From Larimichthys crocea (taxonomy: Eukaryota; Chordata; Actinopteri; Sciaenidae), in NCBI RefSeq assembly GCF_000972845.2, contig NC_040016.1, positions 8,700,701 to 8,764,700 on the forward strand: 64,000 nt of DNA, in the 5' to 3' direction. The notes below the pieces were generated by a model. It searched no databases. It had not been told where the DNA came from and worked only from the letters and a program-made list of their open reading frames with translations. Shown in pieces: positions 61,601-64,000 of this stretch (position 1 is its first letter; the number at the start of each line of letters is the position of its first letter). The position numbers were made by a program, and so were the translations under genes.

Positions 61601-63513
61601 TACACAACCGATGTCATTGTTTTTCCTCCTCAGGATCAGACAAGCCAAAGTACAGATTCTTCCAGAACGAATCCTTCCAGATCCCCTCTCTGCTGTGCAG
61701 CTAACACCGCTGTCCAGGCTCCACATGCACCCCTCCTCCAAACCCCTGACCCAGAGCTGCAAACAGGCTCAGCGCTGGTGGAATAACTACCAACAGGTCA
61801 GAGTCGCAGCAGTGTTGCAATATGGACAGGAAACTTATTATAAAAGATACTGATGAATCTACAAATGATCATTTAATTATTTATTGATTTGAAAAACATC
61901 AGAAAATAGTTTTTAAAAAAGCCTTGAAGGTCTTCAAATGTTCGACCAACAGCCTTGAAGCTCAAAGATATTCTCCTTACTACAATTTAACATTTAAAAA
62001 AGCTGTAACCATCGATTCCTTTTAACGTTTGTGCTCAAAAAATCTGAAGACCGTGTGTCCCTGTCAGAGTGCACAGGCTTTGACTCGGACGGAAGGTTTT
62101 TAATAAATAAAACCGTTACCGTCTGCCGTGTAGACGTCTGTTATTATTGTTATTACATTACCTCCAGCTCCTCCAGCTGAGGACACGTTTAAGGCCTCGT
62201 TTACCGGTGTTATGAATCTGTTGATGAATTTATTTGTTGATTGACAGAAAATGAATGAAATCACTCAGTATCTTAAGTTTTGGGCTGTTGTTCGGTCAAA
62301 ATGAGCGACACATTTATCTCTTTAGGCTCAGAGAAATGTTGATGATGATAATTTTTATATAGGTCATTTGATTAATTGAGAAAATAATGTTAATTACATC
62401 CATACTACATGGCCAAAAGTATGTGGACTTATGTGTTTTTGCTCTGGGTACAATGCTGGTTGATCTCAGCATTCGTTATTAACTTCACTGTTGCTGATTT
62501 CAAAGTACTTTCAGGCTTTAGGTGTAGTAAAGGCACAGGGACAGCTTCCTCTGTAACTTTGTCACTTTATTGTCTCAGCCGTAGGACGAACGTGATACAT
62601 CACCTCACTGTTTGACCTCATATCACTCCATAAGCATAACTTATATTACAGGCGAGACGTACTGTAATATGTAATCCTGTTCTAAATGAAGGAACACAAT
62701 ACAGATAGTTATCATTAATTAAAGTATGTCAATTCTACTCTCACTAAACCCGAGAAAAATAAGGTAATCACACAATAAAATACAATAGTTATGACTCATG
62801 CTCTGAGTTACAGTTAAATAATAATGCTACAATGTGCAAAAATAGCTACTTCCAGGCTGTAATGTAGCTATAATGTTTGGGTGTCCACATACTTTTGGCC
62901 ATGTAATTGAAGTCCGTAATGGTAATATGAGATGGCAAGAGAAACTCCTCGGATGTTGAGTTACTTCAGTCGGTCCTTTGTAGATTTAATTTGTTAATGG
63001 CATGTCTGTTGTTCGTCACAGAGGAAGTTTCACTGTGCCAGTCTGACGCCGTGGCCACCCTGGGTCTACGCGCTCTACGACTCCGTGAGTACCGCAGCCC
63101 TGTATCTGGTATTTCCTCCATACGTAAACATCACGTTGACGTGAATGTAAACCTCCCGTGTTTCACCCCCACAGGAGTCCCTCATGAACCGAGTGAAGAA
63201 ACAGCTCCATGAATGGGATGAGAATCTGAAAGATGACTCTCTCCCTACGAATGCCGTAGGTCAGCCTCTGCTCAGTGTATTACGGACGGACTGCAGAGAC
63301 ATACACGCATGCCACGCACAGGCGTGTCTTTCTGTTTGTGCTCCTTCCGTCTTTTAATCCCCCTCTCTCTCTTTCCGTCCTGTCTGGTTTCTGTCAGACT
63401 TCTCCTACAGAGTGGCGGCCTGTCTGCCCATAGATGACGCTCTGCGGCTCCAGCTCCTGAAGATTGGCAGTGCCATCCAGAGACTCCGCTGTGAGCTGGA
63501 CATCATGGACCGG
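58314..63513 (+). CDS. crbn: Cereblon, N-terminal three quarters (gene continues off the edge)
   Basis: Exons: 58314-58389, 58654-58769, 58844-59046, 59708-59857, 61634-61796, 63022-63084, 63175-63259, 63398-63513. All are GT-AG and give 324 codons in frame; the last junction is at a codon boundary. Order: acidic N-terminus ([16 protein letters not shown]), [12 protein letters not shown], then the LON-like domain ([10 protein letters not shown] at 99-108; [20 protein letters not shown]), and the helical DDB1-contacting part ([31 protein letters not shown]). Known role: substrate receptor of the CUL4-DDB1-RBX1 ubiquitin ligase. The zinc-binding CULT domain that binds thalidomide-type ligands (about the last 110-120 residues) lies beyond 64000. 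The ATG was chosen by the following NMGN motif and the family's N-terminus. Confidence 0.96.
58569..58638. repeat. (TG)n microsatellite next to a crbn splice acceptor
   Basis: About 35 uninterrupted TG units are followed 15 bases later by the acceptor TTTGCAG of crbn exon 2 (starts 58654). The run occupies the place of the polypyrimidine tract in a 264-base intron. Confidence 0.95.
60178..60510. repeat. Decayed LINE-type repeat in crbn intron 4
   Basis: TTTATATAGCACCTTTCATA, a following Lys/Asn-codon-like A-rich stretch and TTAAAGAAATCTACAGAGG resemble a frequent teleost repeat. There is no intact frame. The rest of the intron (59858-61633) contains no exon I can support. Confidence 0.45.
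62406..62905. mobile_element. 500-bp Tc1/mariner-type MITE in crbn intron 5
   Basis: TACATGGCCAAAAGTATGTG at 62406 is mirrored by CACATACTTTTGGCCATGTA ending at 62905. The terminal inverted repeat is about 24 bp and TA target sites are at both ends. These ends belong to a widespread fish Tc1-like family. The interior is noncoding. Confidence 0.88.
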
Positions 63514-64000
63514 GTAAGGAGAGGTCACTGTTAACCCCTCTTCCCTGCTCGCCAACCACATCTTCTTTTCTCCTCTGTCCCTGCAGCCACCACCACATTT
63601 TCCCCCATGGTGGCATAAGACCTAATGTCCAGCTGATCCAGATATTTCATCCCAGAGTTGGCCTTCACAGTTAGAACTTCAATACATCTGTAGTAAACAT
63701 GCTTACCTGTTTGTCACGTTTAATCTGTGGTAGATATTCACTAAACAAACCATCAGTCACACGTAGCAGACAGATGTTATCGAACGGATGTTTAGGCGTA
63801 TTGTTAATCATATCAAGCGGCCCAGACTAGAGCGGTGTAAACAGTCCTCACTTTATCTCCGCTTACACATGTACTCTGAATACAAACAGAGCAAATCAGT
63901 TTCATCCTGGATTACCTCACTGCTTCATGCAGGGACACTCAGATTTTTGTTTTTTACTACCACATCATGGATTTATACGTATCTTCCTTCATTGGGTATG
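63514..64000. other. crbn: Start of crbn intron 8
   Basis: It begins GTAAGGAGAG. No further exon is visible before the window ends, so the C-terminal CULT-domain exons must lie to the right. Confidence 0.7.

Overview
The window is vertebrate nuclear DNA, almost certainly from a teleost fish and probably a percomorph (the percomorph part is inference). The genes are intron-rich with GT-AG splicing and encode typical vertebrate proteins. Introns and spacers are full of the miniature DNA transposons, tRNA-derived SINE pieces and LINE tails usual in fish, including elements ending in a 'TTAAAGGTCCAGTGTGT'-type terminus. All recognised genes lie on the + strand, in the order arf3, erbb3, pa2g4, rpl41, crbn. 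ERBB3-PA2G4-RPL41 are also consecutive neighbours in human 12q13, which supports the identifications. I assembled the exons by hand, and every gene model stays in frame across all of its junctions.

Layout. 1-600: a 448-bp hAT element with a leftover of transposase. 900-8540: arf3, with a noncoding first exon, a repeat-filled first intron, four coding exons and a long 3'UTR; its last coding intron uses a GC donor. 8540-11600: spacer with one unexplained minus-strand ORF and a paired inverted CCAAT motif upstream of erbb3. 11622-29704: erbb3, 28 coding exons and 1425 codons, with a pseudokinase domain. 30100-31900: spacer with a transposon that contains a near-perfect hairpin. 32146-36720: pa2g4, 13 exons and 391 codons. 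39540-54575: rpl41, a 25-codon gene. 58314-63513: crbn, the first 324 codons; the gene runs off the right edge.

The main structural anomaly is at 41002-54066. After a 10-N gap, about 13 kb (27698-41001: the end of erbb3, all of pa2g4 and the start of rpl41) appears a second time. The second copy is full of one-base losses and gains that break both reading frames, yet introns, spacers and transposons are all retained. It ends in the same rpl41 intron where the gap lies, and only after it comes the single last exon of rpl41. This looks like an assembly artefact: a second haplotype or an uncorrected long-read extension laid beside the first copy. The pa2g4 and rpl41 copies there should not be counted as extra genes without read evidence.

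Functionally the genes are not an operon-like unit. ARF3 is a Golgi small GTPase. ErbB3 is a neuregulin receptor that signals through kinase-active ErbB partners. PA2G4 (EBP1) is known as an ErbB3-binding, ribosome-associated protein. RPL41 is a ribosomal peptide. Cereblon is the substrate receptor of a CUL4-DDB1 ubiquitin ligase. The erbb3-pa2g4 neighbourhood joins a receptor to its reported binding protein. I found no CRISPR array, phage, operon or clearly new molecular system. The most interesting leads are the assembly duplication, the GC-AG intron, the unidentified minus-strand ORF and several nested transposon structures.
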